A stretch of DNA of 64,000 nt from NCBI GenBank assembly GCA_963803425.1, contig CAWDMA010000003.1, positions 186,001 through 250,000 of the forward strand. Reading direction: 5' to 3'. The translations under genes were made by a program, and so were the position numbers. The notes under the pieces were generated by a model. The model did not search any database. It was given only the letters and a program-made list of their open reading frames with translations, and was not told where the DNA came from. Below, one piece after another: positions 42,623 through 49,838 of the stretch; position 1 is the stretch's first letter, and each line of letters opens with the position of its first letter. The stretch comes from DASPWW01 sp963803425 (GTDB taxonomy: Bacteria; Actinomycetota; Thermoleophilia; Solirubrobacterales; 70-9).

Positions 42623-43585
42623 CTAGGAGCGCTGGCCGCCCGCCGCGCCGAGGTCCAGCTTGTCGTCGGTGCCGAGCTTGACGCCGACCCGCTCGGCGAC
42701 CAGGTCGAGGTCGGTGCGGTGCTTGACGATGATGCTCATCGTTCGGGCGAACACGTCGCTGTCGATGTCGTCGGCTCCGAGCAGGAGCACGGCGCGCGCC
42801 CAGTCGATCGACTCCGAGATCGACGGCGGCTTCTTCAGGTCGAGCGCGCGGACCATGTGGACGACCTCGACCAGACGGCGGGCGAGCTGTTCGTCGAGGT
42901 CGGGCGCGTGCAGGCGGACGATCTCCACCTCGCGCTCCACCTCGGGGTAGTCGAGCCACAGGTACAGGCAGCGTCGCTTCAGCGCCTCTGTGAGCTCGCG
43001 CGAGTTGTTAGACGTGAGCACGACCAGCGGGTGGGTGCGGGCTTCGATCACCCCCAGCTCGGGAATCGATATCTGGAAGTCGGAGAGGACCTCGAGCAGC
43101 ATCGCCTCGAACTCCTGGTCGGTCTTGTCGATCTCGTCGATCAGGAGCACCACCGGGTCCGCCGAGGAGATCGCCGTCAGCAGCGGTCGCGTCAGCACGA
43201 ACTCATCGGAGAAGATCTCGTCGTGGACTCCCGACCAACCGGCCGCCTCCTCCGCTTCGCGTCCGGGCGCGGCCGGGTCGGCAACAGCTTCGGCCTGGAT
43301 CCGGAGCAGCTGCTTGCGGTAGTTCCACTCGTACATCGCCTTCGCCTCGTCCAGGCCCTCGTAGCACTGCAGCCGGATCAGCTCTCGGCCGCTCGATCGG
43401 GACAGCGCCTTCGCCAGCTCGGTCTTCCCGACGCCGGCCGGGCCCTCGACCAGGATCGGCTTGCCGAGCCGCTGCGCGAGGTAGGAGACGAGCGCGGCCG
43501 GCTCGTCGGCGAGGTAGCCGACCTCGCCGAGGGAGGTCTTCACCTGGTCGACCGACTCCGGAGCCGGGATCTGGGACGAGTGCAT
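42623..43585 (-). CDS. MoxR-family AAA+ ATPase
   Basis: 320 residues from ATG at 43585. Walker A is VEGPAGVGKTELA, Walker B VVLLIDEIDKTD, sensor LTSNNSREL and arginine-finger region LKRRCLYLWLDYPE. Between YRKQLLRIQAEA and WSGVHDEIFSDEFVLTRPLL there is an extra stretch ADPAAPGREAEEAAG. It is encoded by copy 3 of the dispersed repeat, in frame. It forms a pair with the VWA protein. No Shine-Dalgarno site; TATCAT lies 6 bases upstream. Confidence 0.88.
   Translation of the reverse strand: MHSSQIPAPESVDQVKTSLGEVGYLADEPAALVSYLAQRLGKPILVEGPAGVGKTELAKALSRSSGRELIRLQCYEGLDEAKAMYEWNYRKQLLRIQAEAVADPAAPGREAEEAAGWSGVHDEIFSDEFVLTRPLLTAISSADPVVLLIDEIDKTDQEFEAMLLEVLSDFQISIPELGVIEARTHPLVVLTSNNSRELTEALKRRCLYLWLDYPEVEREVEIVRLHAPDLDEQLARRLVEVVHMVRALDLKKPPSISESIDWARAVLLLGADDIDSDVFARTMSIIVKHRTDLDLVAERVGVKLGTDDKLDLGAAGGQRS
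43239..43276. repeat. hairpin-armed dispersed repeat, copy 3, inside moxR
   Basis: The core at 43248-43267 is identical to that of copy 2 over 20 bases. Arms CCGGCCGC (43239-43246) and GCGGCCGG (43269-43276) are perfectly complementary over 8 bp. The element is in frame and codes for the APGREAEEAAG insertion of MoxR. Confidence 0.75.
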
Positions 43586-43591
43586 GCGCCG

Positions 43592-43599
43592 ATGATAAT
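43592..43599. promoter_or_regulatory. overlapping divergent -10 boxes
   Basis: Within 8 bases, TATCAT (minus, 43597-43592) and GATAAT (plus, 43594-43599) each lie 6 bases from a start codon: moxR ATG at 43585 and the small membrane gene ATG at 43606. Only 20 bases separate the two ATGs. Confidence 0.5.
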
Positions 43600-43605
43600 G
43601 AGGGG

Positions 43606-43830
43606 ATGGTGATCGTCGGCGCCGTAGTGCCTGAGGAGATCGGCCCGTACGCGGCCCTGCTGATCGCCGGGTTCGCGGTCGGGATAACCGGGCACGTGTT
43701 CCGGGTCCGGTGGCTGATCGCGCTGGGGATCGCGCTGATCTTCCTCGCCACCCTGGTGCTTCCCGTGGTCGCCAACCTCGTCGGCGACCAGCCGAGTCGG
43801 CCCGGGCCCAGCATCCCGTCCCCGTACTGA
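43606..43830 (+). CDS. small two-helix membrane protein
   Basis: 74 residues. Two transmembrane helices (YAALLIAGFAVGITGHVF and WLIALGIALIFLATLVLPVVANLV) are joined by a short basic loop (RVR), with a proline-rich tail. It is transcribed away from moxR and no family is recognised. GAGGGG directly before the ATG could serve as ribosome-binding site but is closer than usual. Confidence 0.55.
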   Translation: MVIVGAVVPEEIGPYAALLIAGFAVGITGHVFRVRWLIALGIALIFLATLVLPVVANLVGDQPSRPGPSIPSPY

Positions 43831-43879
43831 CGCCGCCGTCGGCTTGATTTCGCTCGGGCGTCGCTGAGAGGATGGCGCG

Positions 43880-44644
43880 ATGGGCCGGCTGGACGAGCTC
43901 GACCTGACGAAGTCGCTGAGCCGAAAGCAGGAGGCCCGCGACCTGGAGCGCGCCTGGTGGCGGCTTGCGGAGCTACGCCTGGCGCTGGGCGGGCAGCTCG
44001 AGGGCTCGACCCTCGGGCCCCCGGTGTGCGTCCTGTTCGAGGGCTGGGATGCGTCCGGGAAGGGTGGCGCGATCAAGCGGTTGGTTGCCCAGATCGATCC
44101 TCGGCACGTGCGCGTCGTCCAGTTCGCTGCACCGACCCCGGACGAGCAGCGGCACCACTTCCTGTGGCGGTTCTGGCCCGTGCTGCCCGGGTGGGGCGGG
44201 ATGGCCGTGTTCGACCGCTCCTGGTACGGGCGCGTGCTGGCCGAGCGGGTCGAGGGGTTCGCCCGGCGGGAGCAGTGGCTGCGGGCATACGAGGAGATCA
44301 ACGCGTTCGAGCGGACGCTCGTCGACGAGGGGATGATCCTGATCAAGATCTGGCTGGAGATCTCGCCCGAGGAGCAGCTCCGCCGCTTCACGGCACGTGA
44401 GGCAAACCCGTTGAAGGGCTGGAAGCTGACCGACGAGGACTGGCGCAATCGGGAGAAGCGCGGCGAGTACGCGGAGGCCGTCGAGGACATGATCGCCCGC
44501 ACCGACCAGCCCAGATCCCGCTGGCATCTGATTCCCGCCGAGTCCAAGCACTACGCACGGGTGACTGTGATGGAGACCGTGATCGCGGAGATCGAGAGCG
44601 GGATGCGCGAGTGGGGGATCGAGCCCCCTTCCGCCCAGGATTGA
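43880..44644 (+). CDS. ppk2: polyphosphate kinase 2 family protein
   Basis: 254 residues. Walker A is FEGWDASGKGGAIKRL, Walker B VFDRSWYGRVLAERVEGF, and the lid region AREANPLKGWKLTDEDWRNREK, all standard for PPK2. The enzyme phosphorylates nucleoside mono- or diphosphates using polyphosphate. Length and the single domain fit class I or III; the subclass cannot be fixed by eye. ATG at 43880, with GAGGAT 6 bases upstream. Confidence 0.9.
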   Translation: MGRLDELDLTKSLSRKQEARDLERAWWRLAELRLALGGQLEGSTLGPPVCVLFEGWDASGKGGAIKRLVAQIDPRHVRVVQFAAPTPDEQRHHFLWRFWPVLPGWGGMAVFDRSWYGRVLAERVEGFARREQWLRAYEEINAFERTLVDEGMILIKIWLEISPEEQLRRFTAREANPLKGWKLTDEDWRNREKRGEYAEAVEDMIARTDQPRSRWHLIPAESKHYARVTVMETVIAEIESGMREWGIEPPSAQD

Positions 44645-44711
44645 GCGACCCCGGGGCGCCCGCTGCGCTACCCTCGCTGCGCGCGCCCTGGGCACTCGGC
44701 AACCGAGGGGC

Positions 44712-45977
44712 GTGTGGAAGCTGGTCGCGTTGGACGATCGAGGATCTGAGAGCTCCGGCGACGGAGACGGCACGCGGATTCACCCGCGGCTTCGCGCGGT
44801 GGACGGCTCCGCGGCGCCCGCCGACGACGCGCTGGAGAGCGCCGAGGAGGCCCGCAGGGTGGCGGAGAGCGTCGGCACTGCCGCCGACGAGGCTCGTCGC
44901 GAGAGCGTCAGCGAGCTCGCCGACGAGGTCCGCCGCCTCAGCGCCGAGCTGACCGAAGCGCGCCGGGCGACCACCGAGGCCGAGGACGACGCCGGGGAGG
45001 CGCGTCGCGAGAGCGCCGCCCTGCGCGAGGAGCTCGACGCGGCCGAGGAGGGTGCCGAGCAGACCGACGAGTTGCGCGCCGCTCTGGAGCAGGCCGAGCG
45101 GGATCGCGACCAGGCGGTGCGCGACCTGGAGCAGGCACGCGCGCAGGGCGCCGCCGAGCTGGCCGAGCTTCGCAGCGAGGTCGAGCGCGAGGCCGCCGGC
45201 CTCCAGGACGCCGCGGCGCGCAAGGCCGCCGCCGAGGCGCAGGAGCGGTTGCGGATCGCGCGCGAGCAGCTCCGCGAGCAGGCCCAGGAGAAGCTCCGCG
45301 GCCTCGCCGACAAGCTCCGCATCCAGGCTGACGCCCGGGTGAAGGCGGGCGTGGCCGAGGCCGCCGAGGAGACGCGCGAGGCCGCCCGCAAGCAGGCGGT
45401 CGAGGAGCTCGAGAAGGCCAAGCAGGAGGCCCGCGAGCAGGCCGAGGCAGGAGTCCGCGAGGCGGAGGAGCGGCTGAAGCAGGAGATGGAGGGCCGCGCG
45501 ATGGTCGAGGCGGAGCTGGCCCGAACCCGCGGGAAGCTGGAGGCGCTCGTCGACCGTGTCGCCCGCGAGGCCGAGCGCCGGGCCCGCGAAAGCGCCGAGG
45601 CGAGCAGGCACCGGGAGGTGGAGGCGCTGGAGCGGGAGATCGAGTCCGAGGCCGAGCGCGCCCAGGACGAGGCCCGGGCGCGCTCCCGTGCGACGCTCGA
45701 GATGCGGCTGCGCGAGGAGCAGGCGAGGCTCCGCCAGCAGGCCGAGGAGCGCGCCCGCGCCGAGGCGGAGCAGCGGATCCAGGCACTCGAGGCTCGGCTG
45801 GCCCGCGAGGTCGACAACGACGCGAAGACGGCCGGCGAGTCCGTCCGGCGAAGCGCCGACCAGCGCCGCGCGGCGCTCGAGGACAAGGCCGGCCGCGAGG
45901 TCGAGGAGCAGGCGCGGGCGGCCGCGGAGCAGGCCCGGCGCGAGGCGCTCGCCTCAGCGCGAGAGTCGGCTGAGTAG
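44712..45977 (+). CDS. long coiled-coil protein
   Basis: 421 residues from GTG at 44712. After a disordered acidic 45-residue start the whole protein is one Ala/Glu/Arg-rich coiled coil with uninterrupted heptads (for example LADEVRRLSAELTEARRATTEAEDD and LEKAKQEAREQAEAGVREAEER). There is no membrane segment, catalytic motif or cysteine. A cytoskeletal, scaffold or polar-growth role (DivIVA/Scy-like) is possible but unsupported. A TACCCT box about 40 bases upstream may be its promoter. Confidence 0.6.
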   Translation: MWKLVALDDRGSESSGDGDGTRIHPRLRAVDGSAAPADDALESAEEARRVAESVGTAADEARRESVSELADEVRRLSAELTEARRATTEAEDDAGEARRESAALREELDAAEEGAEQTDELRAALEQAERDRDQAVRDLEQARAQGAAELAELRSEVEREAAGLQDAAARKAAAEAQERLRIAREQLREQAQEKLRGLADKLRIQADARVKAGVAEAAEETREAARKQAVEELEKAKQEAREQAEAGVREAEERLKQEMEGRAMVEAELARTRGKLEALVDRVAREAERRARESAEASRHREVEALEREIESEAERAQDEARARSRATLEMRLREEQARLRQQAEERARAEAEQRIQALEARLAREVDNDAKTAGESVRRSADQRRAALEDKAGREVEEQARAAAEQARREALASARESAE

Positions 45978-45981
45978 GCGC

Positions 45982-46857
45982 TCAGCCCGCGGCCAGCTCG
46001 CGCGCGGGGCCGAGCTCGACCTCGACGTTCTCGGCGGCCAGCTGGAGCTGCTCGGGCGAGCCGCCGGCGGCCTCCCAGCTACGGACCGCGCCGTCGAACA
46101 GCTCGTCGAGGAACTCGTCGTCGTGGAGCGGGTCGTGGTGGAAGAGCAGGACCCGATCCGTCTCGGTCAGCCTCCCGAACGTGAGCGCGTCGCCGACGGC
46201 GGAGTGCCCCCAGCCGACGTGCTCCGGGTACTCGGCGTCGGTGTACTGGCAGTCGTGGATCAGCAGCTGCGCCCCGTGGGCGAGGTCGAAGCCGGATATC
46301 CACTCCGGCTCCGTCTGCTCCAGCGCGGTTCCCAGGCCGGGCTCGTGGTCGGGGATGTAACACACGCTCGTGTCGCCCTCGGTGATCCGGTACCCGAGCG
46401 TCGGCCCGCGGTGGGTGACCGACTCGGCGCGGATCGTGGCGCCGCCGATCTCCCACTCGGTGGCCGGGGTGTCGCGGAACGACACGTCGCAGGGAAGCTC
46501 CCGCACCTCGACCGGCGAGAGCGGCGCCGAGATGTAGCGCGCCACCCGATGCTCGAGCGATGCCTCCCGCGATGACGGACCCCAGATCGTGATCCGCGAC
46601 TCGGTCCGGAAGCACGGCGGGAAGAACATCAGCCCCTGGATGTGATCGAGGTGGAGGTGGGTGAGCAGGATGTTGATGTTCGGGATGCCGGCGGTCAGCG
46701 CCAGTCCCAGCGAGCGGATCCCGGTGCCCGCGTCGAGGATCAGCGTCTCGCCGTCGGAGAGGGCGAGCTGAACGCACGAGGTGTTGCCGCCGTAGCGATT
46801 CATCTCCGGCCCCGGGGCCGGTACGGAGCCGCGCGCTCCCCACACCTTCACCTTCAC
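45982..46857 (-). CDS. metallo-beta-lactamase-fold phosphodiesterase-like protein
   Basis: 291 residues from GTG at 46857, overlapping the PAS gene stop (GTGA). KVWGARGSVPAPGPEMNRYGGNTSCV is the opening of the PhnP/RNase Z-like MBL group. The metal site is THLHLDHIQGL, with further ligands in CYIPDHEPG, HDCQYT and LFHHDPLHDD. The protein probably hydrolyses a phosphodiester such as a cyclic nucleotide or cyclic phosphate. Coupling to a PAS sensor suggests signal-dependent activity. Confidence 0.8.
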   Translation of the reverse strand: MKVKVWGARGSVPAPGPEMNRYGGNTSCVQLALSDGETLILDAGTGIRSLGLALTAGIPNINILLTHLHLDHIQGLMFFPPCFRTESRITIWGPSSREASLEHRVARYISAPLSPVEVRELPCDVSFRDTPATEWEIGGATIRAESVTHRGPTLGYRITEGDTSVCYIPDHEPGLGTALEQTEPEWISGFDLAHGAQLLIHDCQYTDAEYPEHVGWGHSAVGDALTFGRLTETDRVLLFHHDPLHDDEFLDELFDGAVRSWEAAGGSPEQLQLAAENVEVELGPARELAAG

Positions 46858-47270
46858 GTCGCGGCCTCCGCGCCATCCTCGACCGGCCAGAAGATCGCCA
46901 TCGCGCCCGACGGCCCGCGCTCGGCCGTGATCGGGAGCGCGCTCACCTCAATCTCGACGACCTCCCCCTCGGCGCCGTGGATCAGCAGGTTGGCGTGGTG
47001 GGGGCGGCCCTTGCGAAGCGCGATCGTCAGCGGCAGGCTCTCGACCGGGATCGGATCGCCGTCGGCGTCAAGCGGGCCGAATCGGGCGCTCCACTCGGCA
47101 GGCTCCATCCGGCCCACCTCCTCGAAGGACATCCCCAGCATCGCCCCGGCCGCCTCGTTGTAGAAGATCAACACGCCGGTCTGGTCGACCAGGAAGGCAG
47201 GCGTCGCAATGCTGGTGAGCAGGTTGCGGGCCAGGATCAGCTCCAGCGGTTTCTGGGCGCCACCCTCCAC
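46854..47270 (-). CDS. single PAS-domain protein
   Basis: 138 residues from GTG at 47270. It is one PAS domain: IATPAFLVDQTGVLIFYNEAAGAMLGMSFEEV at the start, and EIEVSALPITAERGPSGAMAIFWPV at the end. No output domain is attached; the signal is presumably passed to the coupled MBL-fold protein by direct contact. The cofactor is unknown. The upstream gap holds a strong hairpin at 47349-47380. Confidence 0.78.
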   Translation of the reverse strand: MEGGAQKPLELILARNLLTSIATPAFLVDQTGVLIFYNEAAGAMLGMSFEEVGRMEPAEWSARFGPLDADGDPIPVESLPLTIALRKGRPHHANLLIHGAEGEVVEIEVSALPITAERGPSGAMAIFWPVEDGAEAAT

Positions 47271-47348
47271 AACCTACCCATTCTGGCATCGAACATGCGC
47301 TCCTTGCGACCTGCGTCACAGATCGCGGCGCGGATCGAGCCGTGCACG

Positions 47349-47380
47349 CGCGCGGCTCGCCGGTCGGGGCGAGCCGCGCG
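47349..47380. terminator. 13-bp perfect hairpin
   Basis: CGCGCGGCTCGCC and GGCGAGCCGCGCG pair perfectly with a 6-base loop. It lies between the DUF5679 gene stop (47441) and the PAS gene start (47270). It probably separates the two transcription units, although no T-run follows. Confidence 0.55.
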
Positions 47381-47440
47381 AGCGGCGCCCAGCCGCCCGC
47401 AGCCGGTGCGGCAGGCGCGAAGGGATAGTTCAGCGCGGCT

Positions 47441-47584
47441 CTACAGCTTGCCGATCTTGAAGATCTTCGTCCCGCAGTCGGGGCACAAGCCCTGGATCGC
47501 CGGACGACCGTTCTTCATCGTCACCTGCTGCGGGTCCTTGATCTCGACCTTCTTGCGTTCCTTCACGCAGTAACCCTCTGGCAT
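47441..47584 (-). CDS. DUF5679-type mini zinc-ribbon protein
   Basis: 47 residues from ATG at 47584, with AAAGGAGA 8 bases upstream. The sequence MPEGYCVKERKKVEIKDPQQ, then VTMKNGRPAIQG and LCPDCGTKIFKIGKL, follows the DUF5679 pattern. Family members normally have two CxxC knuckles (YCVKC and CPxCG); here the second Cys of the first knuckle is Glu, leaving three cysteines. Metal binding may therefore be lost or use another ligand. Confidence 0.85.
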   Translation of the reverse strand: MPEGYCVKERKKVEIKDPQQVTMKNGRPAIQGLCPDCGTKIFKIGKL

Positions 47585-47645
47585 CAGCGGCGTCTCCTTT
47601 CGATCGAGCGGCCCCGGGAGGGCGGAAAAATCGCCTCCACGCGAC

Positions 47646-47659
47646 CGCGCCTAGGCGCG
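47646..47659 (-). promoter_or_regulatory. 14-bp perfect palindrome in the DUF5679 leader
   Basis: CGCGCCTAGGCGCG is a perfect palindrome between a possible TACGGT -10 box and the DUF5679 start. It may be an operator; the evidence is symmetry only. Confidence 0.3.
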
Positions 47660-47695
47660 ACCGTAGCGCACATCCAGGACGACCACAGGCGTGCT

Positions 47696-47724
47696 CGTGC
47701 GAAAACGCACGATTTCCCGTGCGT
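47696..47724 (-). terminator. terminator with an alternative hairpin
   Basis: On the minus strand ACGCACG and CGTGCGT pair (47724-47705, 6-base loop) and are followed by TTTTCG, ending the gene at 47732. The same CGTGCG can instead pair with CGCACG at 47701-47696 across a TTTT loop. The two stems exclude each other. Confidence 0.6.
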
Positions 47725-47731
47725 GTCAGGG

Positions 47732-48226
47732 CTACTTGCCGCTGCCGCCGCTGCCCAGGTCGGAGATCTGCGTGCGGAGGTCGTTGATGTCGTCCTGGAC
47801 GACCGATAGCTCGTCGTCCGTGGTCGACTGATTGCGGCGGAGCTTGCCGACGTCGTCCTCGAGCGTGGACAGCCGTGAGCTCAGCGATTGCACGTCGTCC
47901 TGCGCGGCCTTGGAGGCGCTCTGCTCCACGCCGGTGAGCTCCTGGCGCAGGTTCTGGACGTCCGCGTCCGTGGCGGAGTCCTCGCGCGTGCCCTGAATCA
48001 GGACGATCGCGACGATCGCAGCCGCGAGCGCCACCGCGCCGACGGCGAGCGCCAGCCACGACCGGATCCTGAGCTTGCGCTCGAGCTGGCCGATCCAGGT
48101 GCTGAGCCCGTCGATCCGGTCGTGCGGGTTGAGCTCGTGCCCCGGCTTCGGCGGCCGCGGGGGTTGCGTGCCGGGCGGCTGCGCGCCGGGAGGCGGCTGC
48201 GGCGGCTTGGGCGCGCTCCCTTCCAT
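47732..48226 (-). CDS. membrane protein with extracytoplasmic coiled coil
   Basis: 164 residues. A proline-rich cytosolic start (about 35 residues) and the helix GLSTWIGQLERKLRIR come first. One membrane segment (WLALAVGAVALAAAIVAIVLIQG) follows, then a 75-residue coiled coil (ADVQNLRQELTGVEQSASKAAQDDVQSL...). The end is a SGSGGSGK tail. It may be a periplasmic-side spacer or scaffold. Family not recognised. A T-tailed hairpin follows. Confidence 0.6.
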   Translation of the reverse strand: MEGSAPKPPQPPPGAQPPGTQPPRPPKPGHELNPHDRIDGLSTWIGQLERKLRIRSWLALAVGAVALAAAIVAIVLIQGTREDSATDADVQNLRQELTGVEQSASKAAQDDVQSLSSRLSTLEDDVGKLRRNQSTTDDELSVVQDDINDLRTQISDLGSGGSGK

Positions 48227-48247
48227 CGGCGCAGCAATCTAGCGCCC

Positions 48248-48604
48248 TCAGGCGCCGTCGATGCGGCCCCCGTCGGGCTCCAGCGGGAGACCACTCTCCT
48301 GCCACGCCCTCAGGCCGCCGTCCATGTTGTAGGCGTCCCAGCCGGACTCGCGGAAAGCGGCGGCGACCATCTCGGAGCGAGATCCGCCGCGGCACTGGAA
48401 GACGACTGGCCGCGACCTGTCGATCGCGTTGGCGTTCAGCGACACCTGGTCGATCTCCATGTGACGGGCGCCCGGAACGCGGCCGTGCTCCCACTCCGAG
48501 GCCTCGCGGACGTCGATCACCTGCGCCTCTCCGGCCTCGACCATCTCCGCCACCCGCTCCGGGGTCAGGGAGACCGCCTCGCCCTGGGAGCCCAGGTCAG
48601 CCAT
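48248..48604 (-). CDS. rhodanese-domain protein
   Basis: 118 residues from ATG at 48604. It is a single rhodanese domain with VIDVREASEWEHGRVPGA at the start, active-site loop CRGGSRS carrying the sulfur-accepting cysteine, and YNMDGGLRAWQESGLPL at the end. It acts in sulfur transfer or thiol metabolism. TACCCT lies 8 bases upstream of the ATG with no Shine-Dalgarno site, so the transcript is probably leaderless. Confidence 0.88.
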   Translation of the reverse strand: MADLGSQGEAVSLTPERVAEMVEAGEAQVIDVREASEWEHGRVPGARHMEIDQVSLNANAIDRSRPVVFQCRGGSRSEMVAAAFRESGWDAYNMDGGLRAWQESGLPLEPDGGRIDGA

Positions 48605-48612
48605 CGCGACAA

Positions 48613-48635
48613 AGGGTAATGCGCCGCCCTACCAT
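48613..48635. promoter_or_regulatory. divergent promoter region of rhodanese and thiolase genes
   Basis: TACCCT on the minus strand (48618-48613) lies 8 bases before the rhodanese start. TACCAT on the plus strand (48630-48635) would start a thiolase mRNA with a leader of about 35 bases that includes GGGAGG. The two genes thus seem to use different initiation modes from one short region. Confidence 0.45.
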
Positions 48636-48677
48636 CCCGGGGGCCCGAGTGGTCCAACCCGCCCCAGGGAGGTCTCA

Positions 48678-49838
48678 ATGCCGGAAGCCGTGATCGTCGA
48701 CGCCGTCCGCACGCCGATCGGTCGTGCGTTCAAGGGCGCGCTCGCGGGGCTCCGCCCCGACGAGACGGGAGCGCTCGTGGTCGACCGGCTGCTCGAGCGC
48801 AACCTCGACCTCGACCCGGCCGACGTCGAGGAGGTGATGTGCGGGTGCGGGATGCCTCAGGGGCTGCAGGCGTTCAACATCGGCCGGATCATCGTGCTGC
48901 TGTCGGAGAAGCTCCCCGAGACCACGAACGGGGTGACGATCTCGCGCTACTGCGCGTCGAGCCTCGAGTCGATCCGGCAGGCGGCGAACTCCGTGCAGGC
49001 CGGCCAGGGAGACGCCTACATCGCCGCCGGCGTCGAGTGGGTGAGCCGGTACAACGAGCGCACGGAGCCGGCCGGCGAGGCGGACCAGAACGAGAACCTG
49101 CAGGGCAAGGACGGGCAGCCGGACGCCTACATCTCGATGGGGCTGACCGCGGAGAACGTCGCCGATCGCTACGAGGTCAGCCGCGCCGACATGGACAAGT
49201 ACGCGCAGCGCTCGCAGGAGCTCGCGGTCGCCTCGCAGGAGTCCGGGTTCTTCGACCGCGAGATCACCCCGGTGCCGCTGCCCGACGGGTCCGAGGCCGC
49301 GGAGGACGACGGCCCCCGCGCGAGCTCGACGCTGGAGAAGCTGTCGCAGCTCGAGCCCGCGTTCAAGGAGGGCGGCAAGGTGACCGCCGGGAACTCCTGT
49401 CCGCTGAACGACGGCGCCGCCGCGGTGCTGGTGATGTCAGCCGACAGGGCGAAGGAGCTGGGCCTGCAGCCGCGGGCGCGGATCGTCACCGCCGCGACGA
49501 TCGGGAACGAGCCCGAGTACATGGGCGTGGCGCCGATCGGCGCCGTGAAGAAGGTGCTCGACCGGGCCGGGATGAAGATCGGCGACGTCGACGCCGTCGA
49601 GCTGAACGAGGCGTTCGCCGCCCAGGTGATCCCGATCATGGACGAGTGCGACATCCCGCTGGAGAAGCTGAACACGCACGGCGGTGCGATCGCGCTCGGA
49701 CACCCGTTCGGGATGACCGGGGCGCGGATCATGACCACGCTGCTGAACGTGATGGAGACGGACGATCACACCGTCGGCCTGGAGACGATGTGCGTCGCCG
49801 GCGGCCAGGGCGAGGCGATGCTCGTGGAGCGGGTCTAG
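48678..49838 (+). CDS. thiolase (acetyl-CoA C-acyltransferase)
   Basis: 386 residues from ATG at 48678, preceded by GGGAGG. The catalytic residues are visible: Cys in SRYCASSLESI near residue 92, His in GGAIALGHPFGMTGAR and Cys in ETMCVAGGQGEAML. The covering loop and NEAFAAQVIPI also fit. It cleaves 3-ketoacyl-CoA in beta-oxidation or condenses acetyl-CoA. Its TAG stop interlocks with the convergent stop of the ABC-2 gene within one CTAG. Confidence 0.9.
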   Translation: MPEAVIVDAVRTPIGRAFKGALAGLRPDETGALVVDRLLERNLDLDPADVEEVMCGCGMPQGLQAFNIGRIIVLLSEKLPETTNGVTISRYCASSLESIRQAANSVQAGQGDAYIAAGVEWVSRYNERTEPAGEADQNENLQGKDGQPDAYISMGLTAENVADRYEVSRADMDKYAQRSQELAVASQESGFFDREITPVPLPDGSEAAEDDGPRASSTLEKLSQLEPAFKEGGKVTAGNSCPLNDGAAAVLVMSADRAKELGLQPRARIVTAATIGNEPEYMGVAPIGAVKKVLDRAGMKIGDVDAVELNEAFAAQVIPIMDECDIPLEKLNTHGGAIALGHPFGMTGARIMTTLLNVMETDDHTVGLETMCVAGGQGEAMLVERV

